From positions 1-52,910 of the forward strand of contig DHVE01000043.1 in NCBI GenBank assembly GCA_002412495.1: a stretch of DNA of 52,910 nucleotides. The letters are read 5' to 3'. Shown here in pieces: positions 9,312 to 17,808 of the stretch. The translations under genes and the position numbers were made by a program. The notes beneath the pieces were generated by a model. That model made no database searches, was not told the DNA's origin, and saw only the letters and a program-made list of their open reading frames with translations. This DNA comes from Betaproteobacteria bacterium UBA5216 (GTDB lineage Bacteria > Pseudomonadota > Gammaproteobacteria > Burkholderiales > SG8-41). How positions within the stretch are numbered: the first letter of the stretch is position 1; each line of letters begins with the position of its first letter.

Positions 9312-10280
9312 GTGGCTTCGCGGATTCTCGTCGTGTTGTGCGCGGGCGTCGGTGTCGCGTTTGCGCCGCACGCAGCGGCGCAAACCTACCCTGCAAAACC
9401 CATACGCCTGATCGCGCCGTCGTCGCCCGGCAGCGGGGTGGATATCGTCGCGCGGTTTTATGCGCAAAAACTGGCTGCGCAAATCAAACAGCAGGTGGTG
9501 GTGGAAAATCGCGCGGGTGCGGGCGCCAACCTCGGCGCGGAAATCGCGGCGAAGGCGCCGCCCGACGGTTACACGCTGTTCATGGGCACGCCGGCGCACA
9601 CCATCAACCCCAGTCTTTACCGACGCCTGAATTACGACATTGTTCGAGACTTCGTGCCGATCAGCCAGGTGTCGAGCGGGCAATACGTTGCGGTGGTGCA
9701 CCCATCACTGCCAGTGAAAACATTGCCGCAGTTGATTGCGCTGGCCAAGGCGCGGCCGGGGCAACTCAATTACGGGTCGGCGGGCAACGGCAACGCCACG
9801 CACCTCGCGGGCGAACTCTTCCGCGCAATGGCCAACGTCAACGTCGTGCATGTGCCCTATAAAGGCAGTGGCCCGGCACTGGTCGATTTGATGGGCGGAC
9901 AAATGCAGTTCATGTTTTCCAATTTGACGGCGGCACTGCCACACATCAAATCCGGCAAGCTGCGCGCGCTGGCGGTCACCGGCGCCAGGCGCACGCCCAT
10001 CGCGCCGGAACTGCCTACGGTGGCGGAAGCGGCACTGCCCGGCTATGCCGTCGAGTCATGGTTCGGCCTGCTCGCGCCTGCCGGAACGCCGCCGGAAATT
10101 GTCGCGCGCCTGACCACCGAAACCAACACCGCCATGCGCGCGCCCGAGATGAAAGAACGACTTGCATCCGAGGGCGCCGACCCCATGGCGGGTACGGCCA
10201 CCGAATTTGCCGCGTTGCTTAAAATTGAAATTGCCAAGTGGGCGAAAGTGGTGAAGCAGGCGGGGATTACCGCGGAGTAG
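9312..10280 (+). CDS. Bug/TctC-family periplasmic substrate-binding protein
   Basis: A 322-aa paralogue of the preceding gene, starting with GTG only 3 nt after its stop. The signal peptide is MASRILVVLCAGVGVAFAPH with cleavage after AAAQ. The ligand loop is unusual, APSSPGSGVD rather than PFxPGG, followed by VVVENRAGAGANLG, PDGYTLF, VNVVHVPYKGSGPA and a C-terminal KWAKVVKQAGI. Sequence differences from the upstream copy across both lobes point to old divergence rather than a recent tandem duplication. It is convergent with the glutathione-transferase-like gene 20 bp away. Confidence 0.9.
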   Translation: MASRILVVLCAGVGVAFAPHAAAQTYPAKPIRLIAPSSPGSGVDIVARFYAQKLAAQIKQQVVVENRAGAGANLGAEIAAKAPPDGYTLFMGTPAHTINPSLYRRLNYDIVRDFVPISQVSSGQYVAVVHPSLPVKTLPQLIALAKARPGQLNYGSAGNGNATHLAGELFRAMANVNVVHVPYKGSGPALVDLMGGQMQFMFSNLTAALPHIKSGKLRALAVTGARRTPIAPELPTVAEAALPGYAVESWFGLLAPAGTPPEIVARLTTETNTAMRAPEMKERLASEGADPMAGTATEFAALLKIEIAKWAKVVKQAGITAE

Positions 10281-10281
10281 T

Positions 10282-10294
10282 GGCGCAAGGCGCC
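10282..10294. terminator. Short hairpin between convergent genes
   Basis: GGCGC and GCGCC pair around a 3-nt loop in the 20-bp gap between two convergent genes, and CGCCTTT follows. It could serve weakly as a bidirectional terminator. The stem is only 5 bp, so confidence is low. Confidence 0.3.
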
Positions 10295-10300
10295 CCGCCT

Positions 10301-11095
10301 TTATAACCCCAACGCTTCATCCGTTGCACTCGTTTCGTATTTGTTTGCCGGCGGCCATGGCCGTGTTTTCCAGTGTGGTTCAAAACTGAATGACGACCGT
10401 TTGCGGCCCGGCAACAACGCGCCATTGCCCGCGCCCTTGGCGTAATCGTAGTACAGCTTGACGATTTCTTCACGGCTGACCTGCCGCGCGGCGGGATGCG
10501 CAAGGCAGGCGTCCCGCCATGCGCCTGCGCGCTGGTACTGTGTCTCGGGTGGCAACGCGAAGTTCTCGTAATAGTCCAGAAACCAGAAGCGTATGAACAA
10601 CGGCGTGAATACCGTTTCGGCCCAGCCGAAGTCATCGAATAAAAACGGGCCGTGTGTCGAACCGTGCGTGAGCAAGAAATCATTCAGCCGCGCGTACTGC
10701 TTCAGCATGCCGTCCCGGAAGCCATCGCGCTGCTCGATGCGTTGATTCATCACGTAGGCGTAGCCCTGATTGCCGAAATCGCCTTCCAGGCGTGTCAGCA
10801 TGTTCTCCACCGCGCGGCGGTACGGGGTGCGCTGCGCTACGGGCCGTTCCGGGAAGACGTCCTCGAGATATTGCAGAATGACCAGGCTTTCCTTGATGAT
10901 TTTTCCATCGGCGGTTTCAAGGAAGGGCAGCGCGGTGGTCCCGCGTGTTTTTTGCAGCAGCCACTCGGGCCGGGGCTGCGTGATGTCGACGACCTCGAAT
11001 CGGACCTCGCTTCTTATCCCCTTGAGCGCGAGCAGGATTTCCAGGCGCTGGGAGAACGGACAGACGGGGATGTGATAAACGGTCAGATTACGCAT
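10301..11095 (-). CDS. Glutathione S-transferase family protein
   Basis: A 264-aa cytosolic protein with a thioredoxin-like N-terminal domain (about residues 1-85) carrying V-C12-P-F-S-Q-R in the position of the omega/glutaredoxin-type active site, then TTALPFLETADGKIIKESLVI, in which ALPFLE supplies the cis-Pro and KES the glutathione-binding region. An all-helical C-terminal domain follows (about residues 100-240). The substrate cannot be inferred. The C-terminal 25 residues are polar and probably disordered. The gene is monocistronic, convergent with the Bug gene below it. Confidence 0.85.
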   Translation of the reverse strand: MRNLTVYHIPVCPFSQRLEILLALKGIRSEVRFEVVDITQPRPEWLLQKTRGTTALPFLETADGKIIKESLVILQYLEDVFPERPVAQRTPYRRAVENMLTRLEGDFGNQGYAYVMNQRIEQRDGFRDGMLKQYARLNDFLLTHGSTHGPFLFDDFGWAETVFTPLFIRFWFLDYYENFALPPETQYQRAGAWRDACLAHPAARQVSREEIVKLYYDYAKGAGNGALLPGRKRSSFSFEPHWKTRPWPPANKYETSATDEALGL

Positions 11096-11173
11096 GGCTG
11101 ATTTTAGGTATTGGATGGTCTCGATGCCGGGTGTTGTGCAAACCCAACGCTTGCCACTGCAAACCGACGGGGG

Positions 11174-12424
11174 TTATTTTATGCCCAACCGCCCATAAGT
11201 TTCTCCCAGCTCCCCCCGTATCACCGCATGCCGCGAAGCCAGCAATAGCGCGCCCACGGCGCAACACACGCCTGAAATGGTCAGCGTGGCCGCCACGCCG
11301 ATGACATCCGCCAGTGCGCCCGCCGCGAGCGCGCCGAAGGGCGCCACGCCCATGAAGCTCACGGTGTAAAGGCTCATCACGCGGCCGCGTTTGTCATCGT
11401 CCACGATGGCCTGCACGATCATGTTGACCGACACCGAGGTGACCAGTATGCCGAAGCCGGTAACAGCGAGCAGCGGCATGGCGAGCCACGCCAGTTTCAC
11501 GTGCGCCACCAGCGCGAGCGCGATGCCCGCGGCGAGCGCGGCCCAGGTGAGCAGGCGCACCAGACCGCGAACCGTAGAGCGGCTGGCGAGCAGCAGCGTG
11601 CCCATGACGGCGCCCAGCCCCGCCGAGCCGACCAGAAAACCCATCTGGTCCGCGCCGCCCTGAAATACTTCACGTACCAGCACTGGCATCAGGCTGATGT
11701 AGGGTGTGCCGAGCAGGCCCAGCGTGGTAAGCAGCAGCAGCAGCGAGCGGATCGGCCGCGAGTGCCAGACATACGACAGCCCTTCGCGCATGCCTTGCCA
11801 CATGGCTTTGTGTTCGGCAGCGCGTACGGTGGGGGTGACGCGGATGAACATGAAGCTGATGATCACCGCGCTGTAGCTCACTGCGTTGATCGCGAAGCAC
11901 GCGGATTCGCCGAGCCAGCCGATCACCAGTCCGGCCAACGCGGGGCCGACCAGCCGTCCGCAGTTGGCCATCAGTGAGGTCACCGCGATGGCATTGGGCA
12001 AATCGGATTTGTCGCCGACGAGTTCCAGCAAATAGGCGTGGCGCACCGGAATTTCAACCGCAATCAGCACGCCCATCACCATCGACAACGCAATGATGTG
12101 CCACGGCTGCAGATTGCCGGTGAGCGCCAGCGTGGCCAGCGTAATCGCCTGCGCCATTTCGAGCGCTTGCGTGACGAACATCACGCGATGCAGGTTGCAA
12201 CGGTCGGACCAGATGCCGGCGAACGGCGACAGCAGCAATATCGGCAAACTGCCGGCGAAGCCAAGCAGGCCCAGCAACGTGGCGGATTCGGTCATCTTAT
12301 AGAGCAGCCACGACTGCGCGATGCTTTGCATCCAGTAGCCCACCAAGGCGAACATCTGGCCCGAGATGAACAGTCTGAAGTTACGGTGATGCAACGCCCG
12401 TAATGTGGGCAGGGGATTTTTCAT
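11174..12424 (-). CDS. MFS transporter, MFS_3/EntS-like
   Basis: A 416-aa inner-membrane permease with about 12 hydrophobic segments. It opens LRALHHRNFRLFISGQM and continues GYWMQSIAQSWLLYKMTESA, characteristic of the MFS_3 (EntS/ enterobactin exporter-like) group. The cytoplasmic loop 2-3 motif is GIWSDRCNLHRVMF. The substrate is unknown; members of this group usually export small molecules. It starts 97 bp from a divergent second MFS gene, so the two probably share a control region. Confidence 0.88.
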   Translation of the reverse strand: MKNPLPTLRALHHRNFRLFISGQMFALVGYWMQSIAQSWLLYKMTESATLLGLLGFAGSLPILLLSPFAGIWSDRCNLHRVMFVTQALEMAQAITLATLALTGNLQPWHIIALSMVMGVLIAVEIPVRHAYLLELVGDKSDLPNAIAVTSLMANCGRLVGPALAGLVIGWLGESACFAINAVSYSAVIISFMFIRVTPTVRAAEHKAMWQGMREGLSYVWHSRPIRSLLLLLTTLGLLGTPYISLMPVLVREVFQGGADQMGFLVGSAGLGAVMGTLLLASRSTVRGLVRLLTWAALAAGIALALVAHVKLAWLAMPLLAVTGFGILVTSVSVNMIVQAIVDDDKRGRVMSLYTVSFMGVAPFGALAAGALADVIGVAATLTISGVCCAVGALLLASRHAVIRGELGETYGRLGIK

Positions 12425-12521
12425 GCGCGATAGCGGTGCAAGGACGGACGCAAGGGACTTTCCTCTTCTTGGGATTACGCGTCATTGTACGCTGCCCCGT
12501 GCGGTAAAATCGGAAACTCTC

Positions 12522-13766
12522 ATGGCCCTTGATCCCGACAAATCCACATCACGCATATCGACCGGGACCGCCGCCGCAACAACGATTACGATTTACCAGA
12601 TCATCGGCTTCGTATTGCCGTGGAACACGGCTTACAAGGCGTCGCGCGTGCTCAATACCCTGTTCGCGCTGGAACTCGGTGCCACGCCACTGCAAACCGG
12701 CTTGTTGCTCGCCACCTATGGTTTGTTTCCGATGTTGTTCGCGGTTTACGCGGGCAAGGTGGCCGACCGGCATGGCGTGCGCATGCCGCTGTATCTCGGT
12801 TTGATTCTGCTCGGCGTGGGCATTGTGTTGCCGTACTTGTGGCCGGGATTTTTGGCGCTGTTTGCATCGGCCCTGGTCGGCGGCGCTGGTTTTATTCTGT
12901 CGCAGGTGGCGATGCAAACGCTGACCGGTTCGCTGGGCGGCGGCGCCACGCGCACCCGGAACTTCAGCCTCTATGTGCTGACCGTGGCCATCGCGGATTT
13001 CCTGGGGCCGGTGCTGGCGGGGTTTTCCATCGACGCCTTCGGTCATATTCCTACATTCGCGATCAGCGCATCGATCACGCTGGTGTCCATGGCGGGGTTT
13101 ATCGCGATTGACCGACGGATTCCACGCGCCATCGCACGCGCCGCCGATGCGCCCGCCACACGTGCCATTGAGCTCTTGCGCATACCCGTACTGCGGCGGG
13201 TGTTCATCGCCAGCGGCGTGGCCATGAGTGCGGGCGACATGTTTCAACTTTACGTGCCACTCTACGGGCATTCGATTGGCCTGACGGCGTCGGCCATTGG
13301 GCTTGTGATGGGCGCCGCGGCGGTGTCGGTGTTCGTCACGCGCGTGCTGATTCCGCCGATGGCGCGCCGTTTCGGCGAAGAGCGCCTGCTGCTGTATTCG
13401 CTGCTGCTGACGGCGGCGATGCTCGCGACGATTCCGTTTTTCAAAACCGCTGTTGCGCTCGGCGTGGTTTGTTTTGTGCTCGGGCTGGGGTTGGGATTGG
13501 GGCAGCCGCTTACCGTGATCATTGCCTACAACCATTCGCCGGCGGGTCGTGCTGGCGAGGTGGTGGGGTTGCGCATCGCGACCAACAATTTCATGCATGT
13601 GTTCGTGCCGCCCCTGTTTGGCGCGCTCGGTTCGCTCACCGGCATTGCGCTGGTGTTCTGGGCGAGCGGCGTGGTGTTGTCGCTGGGCGCGTATGCAAGC
13701 CGCCTTGCTCCACCCATCGCGCCGGCCATTGCGCCGACAATCAAACCCGCCGCGAAGGACAAATGA
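12522..13766 (+). CDS. MFS transporter
   Basis: A 414-aa permease with about 12 transmembrane segments. The frame is open from 12405, but the ATG at 12522 is preferred: it is preceded by a possible -10 (TAAAAT at 12505-12510), and the upstream part is antisense to the neighbouring gene's start. The loop 2-3 motif is GKVADRHGVRMPL. Hydrophobic helices begin near residue 22 (TITIYQIIGFVLPW). The next gene encodes a clear paralogue (both share YGHSIGLTAS/SAS, a GLGLGLGQPL/GLGTGCGQPL segment and the LRxxxNNFxH motif) and overlaps by ATGA, indicating translational coupling. The substrate is unknown. Confidence 0.87.
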   Translation: MALDPDKSTSRISTGTAAATTITIYQIIGFVLPWNTAYKASRVLNTLFALELGATPLQTGLLLATYGLFPMLFAVYAGKVADRHGVRMPLYLGLILLGVGIVLPYLWPGFLALFASALVGGAGFILSQVAMQTLTGSLGGGATRTRNFSLYVLTVAIADFLGPVLAGFSIDAFGHIPTFAISASITLVSMAGFIAIDRRIPRAIARAADAPATRAIELLRIPVLRRVFIASGVAMSAGDMFQLYVPLYGHSIGLTASAIGLVMGAAAVSVFVTRVLIPPMARRFGEERLLLYSLLLTAAMLATIPFFKTAVALGVVCFVLGLGLGLGQPLTVIIAYNHSPAGRAGEVVGLRIATNNFMHVFVPPLFGALGSLTGIALVFWASGVVLSLGAYASRLAPPIAPAIAPTIKPAAKDK

Positions 13767-14938
13767 TGCGCACGCCGTTACTCATGTGGATCGTGATGAG
13801 CATGGTGTTGTGCAACATGACGGCGTTTCGCGGCAGCAAGGTGTTGATCACCTTGTTTTCCATTGAGCTGGGCGCGTCCAAAATTCTGATCGGCGTGTTG
13901 GTAGCGCTGTATTCGTTGTTTCCCATGTTGCTGGGGCTCTACGCCGGCAAACTGACCGACCGTTTGGGCGTGCGCGTGCCGGTGGTGGCGGGATCCAGCG
14001 CCATGGTGGCGGCACTCGCCGTGCCTTTTCTGTTTCCGGCGTTGCCCGCGCTGTACGTACAGGCCGTGGGCGTGGGCGCGGGACACGTGTTCTACAACGT
14101 CGCCGTGCAGAATCTCATCGGCGGACTCGGTGGTGGCACCGAGCGCACGCGCAATTTTGCCAACTTTGCGCTGGCGATGTCGGTCGGCAGCTTTCTGGGT
14201 CCGCTGGTAGCCGGCTTCGCAATTGATCACTTTGGGCATGCCTGGAGCTACCTGGCGATTGCAGTGTTTCCCCTGATGACGATCGCGATCATGCTGAGCG
14301 CGCGGGCGCTGCATGGCGTGCGGGGCAGCCCGGGGAAGTCCGGCAAGTCGAGCGCTTCCGGCAACGCGCCCGCCGGTGAGTCCGCGCGACCGTTTGAGCT
14401 GCTTGCCAATCGCCCGCTGCGGCACACACTGATCACTGGCGCGGTCATCCTCACCGCCATCGACTTGTTTTATTTCTACATGCCGATTTATGGCCATTCC
14501 ATCGGGCTGTCGGCGTCGATGATCGGCATCGTGCTCAGTGTGTTTTCGGCGGCGGCGTTTATCGTGCGCGTCGGCATACCAGCCATTGTCAAACGGTTTG
14601 GCGAAGAAGCCGTGCTGCGCGTGGTGATTTATTCCTCGGCGGTGACGTACTGCATCATGCCGTTTGTAAGCCATACGGTATTGTTGATGGGGGTGGCGTT
14701 CGCGCTGGGGCTCGGCACGGGCTGCGGCCAGCCGCTGTCGCTGACCTTGATCTACGGCCGCGCGCCGGAGGGGCGTTCCGGCGAAGCGCTGGGGCTGCGG
14801 ATGACCATCAATAATTTCACGCACATGGTGACGCCCTTGCTGTTCGGCGCGATCGGCACCGCCTTTGGCGTGGCGCCGGTGTTCCTGATGAATGCCGGCA
14901 TGCTGGCGTTCGGTGGTATTCTCACCGGCAGAAAATAA
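13763..14938 (+). CDS. MFS transporter, paralogue of the preceding gene
   Basis: A 391-aa permease. Two adjacent ATG codons (13763 and 13766) are possible starts. The first overlaps the previous stop as ATGA, while the SD AAGGA at 13754-13758 is better spaced for the second; the difference is one residue. The loop 2-3 motif is GKLTDRLGVRVPV. The central loop (about residues 192-212, Gly/Ser/Ala-rich) is the main difference from its partner. Two coupled paralogous MFS proteins suggest either a heteromeric transporter or duplication with divergence; the sequence cannot decide. Confidence 0.87.
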   Translation: MMRTPLLMWIVMSMVLCNMTAFRGSKVLITLFSIELGASKILIGVLVALYSLFPMLLGLYAGKLTDRLGVRVPVVAGSSAMVAALAVPFLFPALPALYVQAVGVGAGHVFYNVAVQNLIGGLGGGTERTRNFANFALAMSVGSFLGPLVAGFAIDHFGHAWSYLAIAVFPLMTIAIMLSARALHGVRGSPGKSGKSSASGNAPAGESARPFELLANRPLRHTLITGAVILTAIDLFYFYMPIYGHSIGLSASMIGIVLSVFSAAAFIVRVGIPAIVKRFGEEAVLRVVIYSSAVTYCIMPFVSHTVLLMGVAFALGLGTGCGQPLSLTLIYGRAPEGRSGEALGLRMTINNFTHMVTPLLFGAIGTAFGVAPVFLMNAGMLAFGGILTGRK

Positions 14939-14976
14939 CGAGTGGATTGCTTCGATCATTTATCACGGGAGTTTTT

Positions 14977-15954
14977 ATGAAAATCGCTGTCATCGACGAC
15001 TATCAGGATGCCTTTCGCAAGACGCAGTGTTTCGCCAAACTGAAGGGCCATGAGTTCGTGGTCTACAACGATTCGGAAAAAGACCCGGTCAAATTCGGCA
15101 AGCGTCTCACGGGGTGCGAAGCGCTGGTGCTGACGCAACAGCGCTCCTTCATGCCGCGGGCGGTGATCGAAAACCTGCCCGCGTCGATCAAACTCCTGGC
15201 GCAAACCGGCCGCAATGTGCCGCATATCGACACCGCAGCCTGCACCGAGCGCGGCATCGTTGTCAGCGCGAGTGGCGGCGGCAATTCCAGCCCAACGGTG
15301 GAACTCACTTGGGCGCTGATCCTCGCCTCCGTGCGCAACCTGCCCACCGAAGTCAACAACATGCAGGCGGGCCGCTGGCAATCCACCGCGGGTATCGGCC
15401 TGCAAGGCAAAACACTCGGCGTCTACGCCTACGGCAAAATCGGCAGCGGTGTGGCCAAGGTCGGCAAAGCCTTTGGCATGAAAGTCATCTGCTGGGGGCG
15501 CGACGGTTCGACAGCCAAGGCGCGGGCCGACGGCTTTGAAGTGGCCGCCAGCCGCGCGGCGTTTTTCGCGGACAGCGATATCGTCACCATTCACCTGCCG
15601 CTGAACAAAGATACGCGCGGCCTCATCACCGCCGCCGATCTCGCGCTGATGAAACCCACGGCACGCATCGTCAACAGCAGCCGTGCGCCGATCATCGCCG
15701 AAGGCGCGCTGGTGGATGCGCTGAAAAAGGGGCGCCCGGGATTTGCCGCGATAGATGTGTATGAAAGCGAGCCGGTGCTGAACCGTGAGCATCCGCTGGT
15801 GAGCATGCCCAACGTGCTCTGCACGCCCCACTTGGGTTATGTAACGTGGGAAACCTACGAGCTGTATTACTCGGCGGTGGTGGATAACATTCTGGCGTAT
15901 ATCGCGGGTACGCCGGCGAATGTGGCGAATCCCGAGGTGTTGGCGAAAAGGTGA
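14977..15954 (+). CDS. D-2-hydroxyacid dehydrogenase family protein
   Basis: A 325-aa NAD(P)-dependent oxidoreductase of the D-isomer-specific 2-hydroxyacid dehydrogenase family, acting on a 2-hydroxy/2-keto acid pair in the cytoplasm. The catalytic triad is visible as R236 (NSSRAPI), E263 (DVYESEP) and H285 (CTPHLGY). The dinucleotide motif is AYGKIGSG (151-158) where GxGxxG is normal, so the first glycine is alanine. ATG 14977 is chosen because CACGGGAG precedes it and the protein then starts directly with the beta strand MKIAVIDDYQ. It is co-directional with the MFS pair, 38 nt downstream, so the three may form one operon for an organic acid. Confidence 0.88.
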   Translation: MKIAVIDDYQDAFRKTQCFAKLKGHEFVVYNDSEKDPVKFGKRLTGCEALVLTQQRSFMPRAVIENLPASIKLLAQTGRNVPHIDTAACTERGIVVSASGGGNSSPTVELTWALILASVRNLPTEVNNMQAGRWQSTAGIGLQGKTLGVYAYGKIGSGVAKVGKAFGMKVICWGRDGSTAKARADGFEVAASRAAFFADSDIVTIHLPLNKDTRGLITAADLALMKPTARIVNSSRAPIIAEGALVDALKKGRPGFAAIDVYESEPVLNREHPLVSMPNVLCTPHLGYVTWETYELYYSAVVDNILAYIAGTPANVANPEVLAKR

Positions 15955-15966
15955 TCAACCCGGGCT

Positions 15967-15992
15967 GTCGTTCCCGCGCAGGCGGGAACCCA
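15967..15992. repeat. dRS3-like palindrome
   Basis: An 8-bp perfect stem, GTTCCCGC and GCGGGAAC at 15970-15977 and 15982-15989, around a GCAG loop, flanked by GTC and CCA. It matches the other ATTCCCGC/GCGGGAAT-type repeats in this window and may act as a terminator for the dehydrogenase gene. Confidence 0.8.
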
Positions 15993-16059
15993 ATAACACA
16001 TGTGCCATATGCTTGATTGCATGGATTTCCACATGCGCCGGAAAGAAGGGGTGACGAGT

Positions 16060-17028
16060 ATGACATGGCGTCTTGTCAGCGCGGTTCTGGTGGGCGCATT
16101 GTGCGCGTCATCCGCATTCGCACAAGAGGGCTATCCCACCAAACCCATTCGCTTCATCGTCCCGTACCCGCCGGGCGGTTCCAGTGACGTGCTGGCGCGC
16201 GTGATCGCGCAAAAACTCACCGAGACGCTGGGGCGGCAGGTGATCATCGAGAATCGTCCCGGCGCCACGGGCAATATCGGTCACGAGCTCGCGGCTAAAG
16301 CGCCGCCGGATGGTTACACGTTGCTGCTCACCACCAAATCGCAGATGGTGAACAATCCGTATCTGTTCAAGCGGTTGCCGTTTGATCCGCTGACGGATTT
16401 TTCATTGTTGTCGTTGATTGCCAATGCGGGGCATGTGCTGGTGGTGCATCCGGCGGTGCCCGCGCGCAACGTAAAAGAACTCATCGCATTGGCGCGGGCG
16501 CGCCCGGGCAAGTTGAGTTACGGCTCGGCGGGTGCGGGCAGCACGGTGGGTATTGTGGCGGAGGTGTTCAAGTCCGTCACGAAAACGGATATTGTGCATG
16601 TGCCGTACAAAGGTGCGGTGCTCGCCGTTTCGGATGTGGTGGGCGGACAAATTGAAATGGTGTTTTCCGACATGGTGCCCGCGGTGCCGCAAATACGCGG
16701 CGGCCGGTTGCGTGCGCTGGCGGTCACCACGCCGGAGCGTTCACCCGCGCTGCCGGAAGTGCCTACGATGATCGAAGCCGGCATCAAGGATTCGTTGCCG
16801 ACACAGTGGTGGGGCATGTCGGGGCCGAAGGGCTTGCCGCCCGCGATTGTGTCGCGCCTGAACAGCGAAATTAGCCGCATCGTCGCGTTGCCGGACGTGA
16901 AGCAGCGCTACAATGATTTGGGCATCGTGCCGATGCACAGCACGCCGGAGCGTATGCTGCAAGTGGTGCGCAGCGAGATTCCGCAGATGGCCAAAATCCT
17001 GGCGGCCATTGGTATTAAGCCGGAATAG
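16060..17028 (+). CDS. Bug/TctC-family periplasmic substrate-binding protein
   Basis: A 322-aa Bug receptor. ATG 16060 is selected: AGAAGGGG lies about 8 nt ahead, and it begins a normal signal peptide (MTWRLVSAVLVGALCASSAF, cleavage after AFAQ). Motifs are PIRFIVPYPPGGSSD, VIIENRPGATGNIG, PDGYTLL, IVHVPYKGAVLA and a tail QMAKILAAIGI, in which Met and Ile replace the usual KW-KVV. It stands alone between a dehydrogenase and a rhodanese gene. The ligand is unknown. Confidence 0.9.
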   Translation: MTWRLVSAVLVGALCASSAFAQEGYPTKPIRFIVPYPPGGSSDVLARVIAQKLTETLGRQVIIENRPGATGNIGHELAAKAPPDGYTLLLTTKSQMVNNPYLFKRLPFDPLTDFSLLSLIANAGHVLVVHPAVPARNVKELIALARARPGKLSYGSAGAGSTVGIVAEVFKSVTKTDIVHVPYKGAVLAVSDVVGGQIEMVFSDMVPAVPQIRGGRLRALAVTTPERSPALPEVPTMIEAGIKDSLPTQWWGMSGPKGLPPAIVSRLNSEISRIVALPDVKQRYNDLGIVPMHSTPERMLQVVRSEIPQMAKILAAIGIKPE

Positions 17029-17146
17029 TATTTAAAAACAACGGGTTGTAAATTGCGGGTGTTTTGAACGCCGGCGCATGTGGCGTGTCTACGCATTAGC
17101 GGCGCGAATCATTAGATTCCGTGAGCGCTCTCAAAAGGAACCCGCC

Positions 17147-17689
17147 ATGCATAAACGTTTTCTCGCGATGATCGCGTTGTTTATCGCCGCCACCCTGCTG
17201 GGTGTGCCCCTCGCGGGCGCCAACCCGCGCGCGGAGATCGTCAATCCCGCCATCGACATGGAGGGCTACCTGCGCGTTTCGCGCGAAGCCGCGCAACACC
17301 GCGCCTCGCGCCGTGTCAGCGAAGAAGACTTCATGCGCATGGCGCGCGAGCCGAACACCCTTGTGCTTGATGCGCGCAGCCGCGACAAGTTTGATGAGCT
17401 GCATGTGACGGGCGCGGTGAGCCTGCCGTTTTCGGATATCGCCGTGGATAGTCTCGCGCAGGTGATCCCCGACAAGAACACGCGCATCCTGATTTACTGC
17501 AACAACAATTTCGCCAACGCGCCGCAGCCGTTTCCCACCAAGTTGCCGAGTGCGTCGCTGAATATTTCGACCTACATCGCGCTCTACAACTACGGCTACC
17601 GCAACGTGTACGAGCTCGCGCCGCTGATTGAGTTGTCGAAATCGAAGCTGCCGTTTGAATCGGCGGCGGCCAAAAAGGCCGGCAGCTGA
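17147..17689 (+). CDS. Exported single-domain rhodanese-like protein
   Basis: A 180-aa protein with a signal peptide (MHKRFLAMIALFIAATLLGV, cleavage near AGA). One rhodanese domain spans about residues 60-160: TLVLDARSRDKFDELHVTGAV is its first half, and C118 in ILIYCNNNFANA occupies the sulfur-carrying cysteine position. The active-site loop after the cysteine (NNNFAN) is not a classic sulfurtransferase loop. AAAAGGAA lies 6 nt before ATG 17147. It sits 119 bp upstream of the SoxB gene, so a periplasmic persulfide-handling role in thiosulfate metabolism is a reasonable inference, not proof. Confidence 0.85.
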   Translation: MHKRFLAMIALFIAATLLGVPLAGANPRAEIVNPAIDMEGYLRVSREAAQHRASRRVSEEDFMRMAREPNTLVLDARSRDKFDELHVTGAVSLPFSDIAVDSLAQVIPDKNTRILIYCNNNFANAPQPFPTKLPSASLNISTYIALYNYGYRNVYELAPLIELSKSKLPFESAAAKKAGS

Positions 17690-17731
17690 TCGCCGGCCCC
17701 ATTGGCGCGTACCCCTGCGCCGCGCTTCGGT

Positions 17732-17737
17732 CATAAT
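17732..17737 (+). promoter_or_regulatory. Possible -10 box upstream of soxB
   Basis: CATAAT, in the context GGTCATAATGGCG, lies 71 nt before the SoxB start. No convincing -35 box is seen at 16-18 nt. It may give SoxB its own transcript independent of the rhodanese gene. Confidence 0.3.
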
Positions 17738-17808
17738 GGCGTTTTGACCAAGCGATACATACTCCAAGTGACTGTTTTCCTGTTGGATCCGGCAGTGCCG
17801 GATCATCC

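Noticed and set aside
13778..14959. 393-aa minus-strand open frame opposite an MFS gene
   Set aside because: Gln/His/Arg-rich antisense sequence with no domain; the plus strand encodes a clear MFS transporter. The same applies to the 349-aa frame at 12549-13598.
17029..17042. Fourth copy of the AT-rich 20-mer in reverse orientation
   Set aside because: Only about 10 nt (TGTTTTTAAA) match on the minus strand. This is too short to count as a copy.
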